From: Pseudoalteromonas sp. S16_S37
Lineage (GTDB): Bacteria; Pseudomonadota; Gammaproteobacteria; Enterobacterales; Alteromonadaceae
Direction of reading: 5' to 3'
Assembly: GCF_014694405.1 (NCBI RefSeq)
Contig: NZ_JAAUWV010000022.1
Coordinates: forward strand, 1-64,000
Length of the DNA stretch: 64,000 bases
Notes under the pieces: model-generated
Seen by the model: the letters and a program-made list of their open reading frames with translations, nothing else
Database searches by the model: none
What the model was told of the DNA's origin: nothing
Position numbers and translations under genes: made by a program
Part shown: positions 63,717 to 64,000 of the stretch, piece after piece
Position numbering within the stretch: position 1 is the first letter of the stretch
How the letters are laid out: every line of letters starts with the position of its first letter

Positions 63717-64000
63717 TATGCTTTTTCTCCTACATTAAACCATGCGTGATTGTTTTCTTGCAGTAGCTCATCAGCATCAACTGGCCCCCAAGAACCTGCA
63801 CGGTACAATGCTGGCGTGCCTTTTTGTTGCCAACGCTCAATAATTGGGTCAATCCACTGCCAAGCTTGACGAACTTCATCACGGTGGATAAATAACGCTG
63901 GATTATTGGCAGCTGCATCCAACATCAAACGTTTATAAGCATCCGAATGGAAACTTGAGCCATATTGTTCACTTAGTTCGATATTTAGCGTAACTGGTTG
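63716..64000 (-). CDS. zwf: Glucose-6-phosphate dehydrogenase, C-terminal part (cut by window edge)
   Basis: The frame is open from the right edge to the stop at 63716-63718 and encodes ~94 residues. The sequence reads QPVTLNIELSEQYGSSFHSDAYKRLMLDAAANNPALFIHRDEVRQAW and WGPVDADELL, which is the well-conserved end of Zwf. The enzyme oxidises glucose 6-phosphate to 6-phosphogluconolactone using NADP+ and shares an operon with pgl. The N-terminal ~400 residues lie outside the window. Confidence 0.95.
   Translation of the reverse strand, partial: QPVTLNIELSEQYGSSFHSDAYKRLMLDAAANNPALFIHRDEVRQAWQWIDPIIERWQQKGTPALYRAGSWGPVDADELLQENNHAWFNVGEKA

Overview
The window looks like chromosomal DNA of a marine gammaproteobacterium of the Alteromonadales, most likely Pseudoalteromonas or a close relative. 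This is inferred from AT-rich DNA, large TonB-dependent receptors, LacI-type operators of the NagR form, a VC2046/SO_2500-family gene, a tRNA-Tyr array, and a catabolic operon matching the chitin-oxidation route known from marine Pseudoalteromonas. No 16S gene is present, so the genus is not proven.

Region by region. (1) 1-4100 is an accessory, defence-like patch. A three-gene operon encodes a deoxyribosyltransferase-like/TPR protein and two small ThsB-like TIR proteins. It faces a convergent gene with class III nucleotide-cyclase motifs of the kind seen in Pycsar cyclases, followed by an attC-like palindrome and a GNAT remnant cut by a 44-bp tandem duplication. (2) 4260-7670 holds a Zur-box-controlled, AztD-like lipoprotein and an IS1111-type IS110-family element with subterminal repeats and a structured 3' non-coding end that may encode its bridge RNA. 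(3) 7670-25170 is mostly housekeeping: a divergent amidohydrolase, cysB, an NCS2 purine permease, an SOS-controlled sulA-like gene, ychJ, three tandem tRNA-Tyr genes, a YgjP-type protease, a pentapeptide-repeat K+ channel, an HD hydrolase, rlmI, a serine hydrolase, PilZ and response-regulator proteins, and hrpA. (4) 25270-27660 has a CBS protein, an isoaspartyl peptidase and SapC.

(5) 27850-40920 is one minus-strand catabolic operon: TonB receptor, D-threonine-aldolase-fold PLP enzyme, RpiR regulator, D-aminoacylase-type deacetylase, RidA, SSS symporter, KDG-kinase-like PfkB enzyme, GH20 hexosaminidase, SMP-30 lactonase. The set fits uptake of oxidised chitin fragments, release of N-acetylglucosaminate, deacetylation, deamination to 2-keto-3-deoxygluconate and phosphorylation into the Entner-Doudoroff route. 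zwf and pgl sit at the right edge of the window.

(6) 41610-56920 is a plus-strand biosynthetic cluster: glycosyltransferase, PKS (KS-AT-DH-degenerate ER region-KR-ACP), TubC-docked NRPS (C-A-PCP-terminal C/E-like domain, no thioesterase), a secreted protein ending in a chitin-binding-type module, an MFS exporter and a hexapeptide acetyltransferase. I recognise no known product; this is the best candidate for an undescribed system. (7) 57200-62240 carries a DUF6445-like protein, a flavin tryptophan-halogenase-like protein and a TonB receptor whose upstream DNA has two near-perfect NagR-like operators. (8) The right edge is pgl and the 3' end of zwf.
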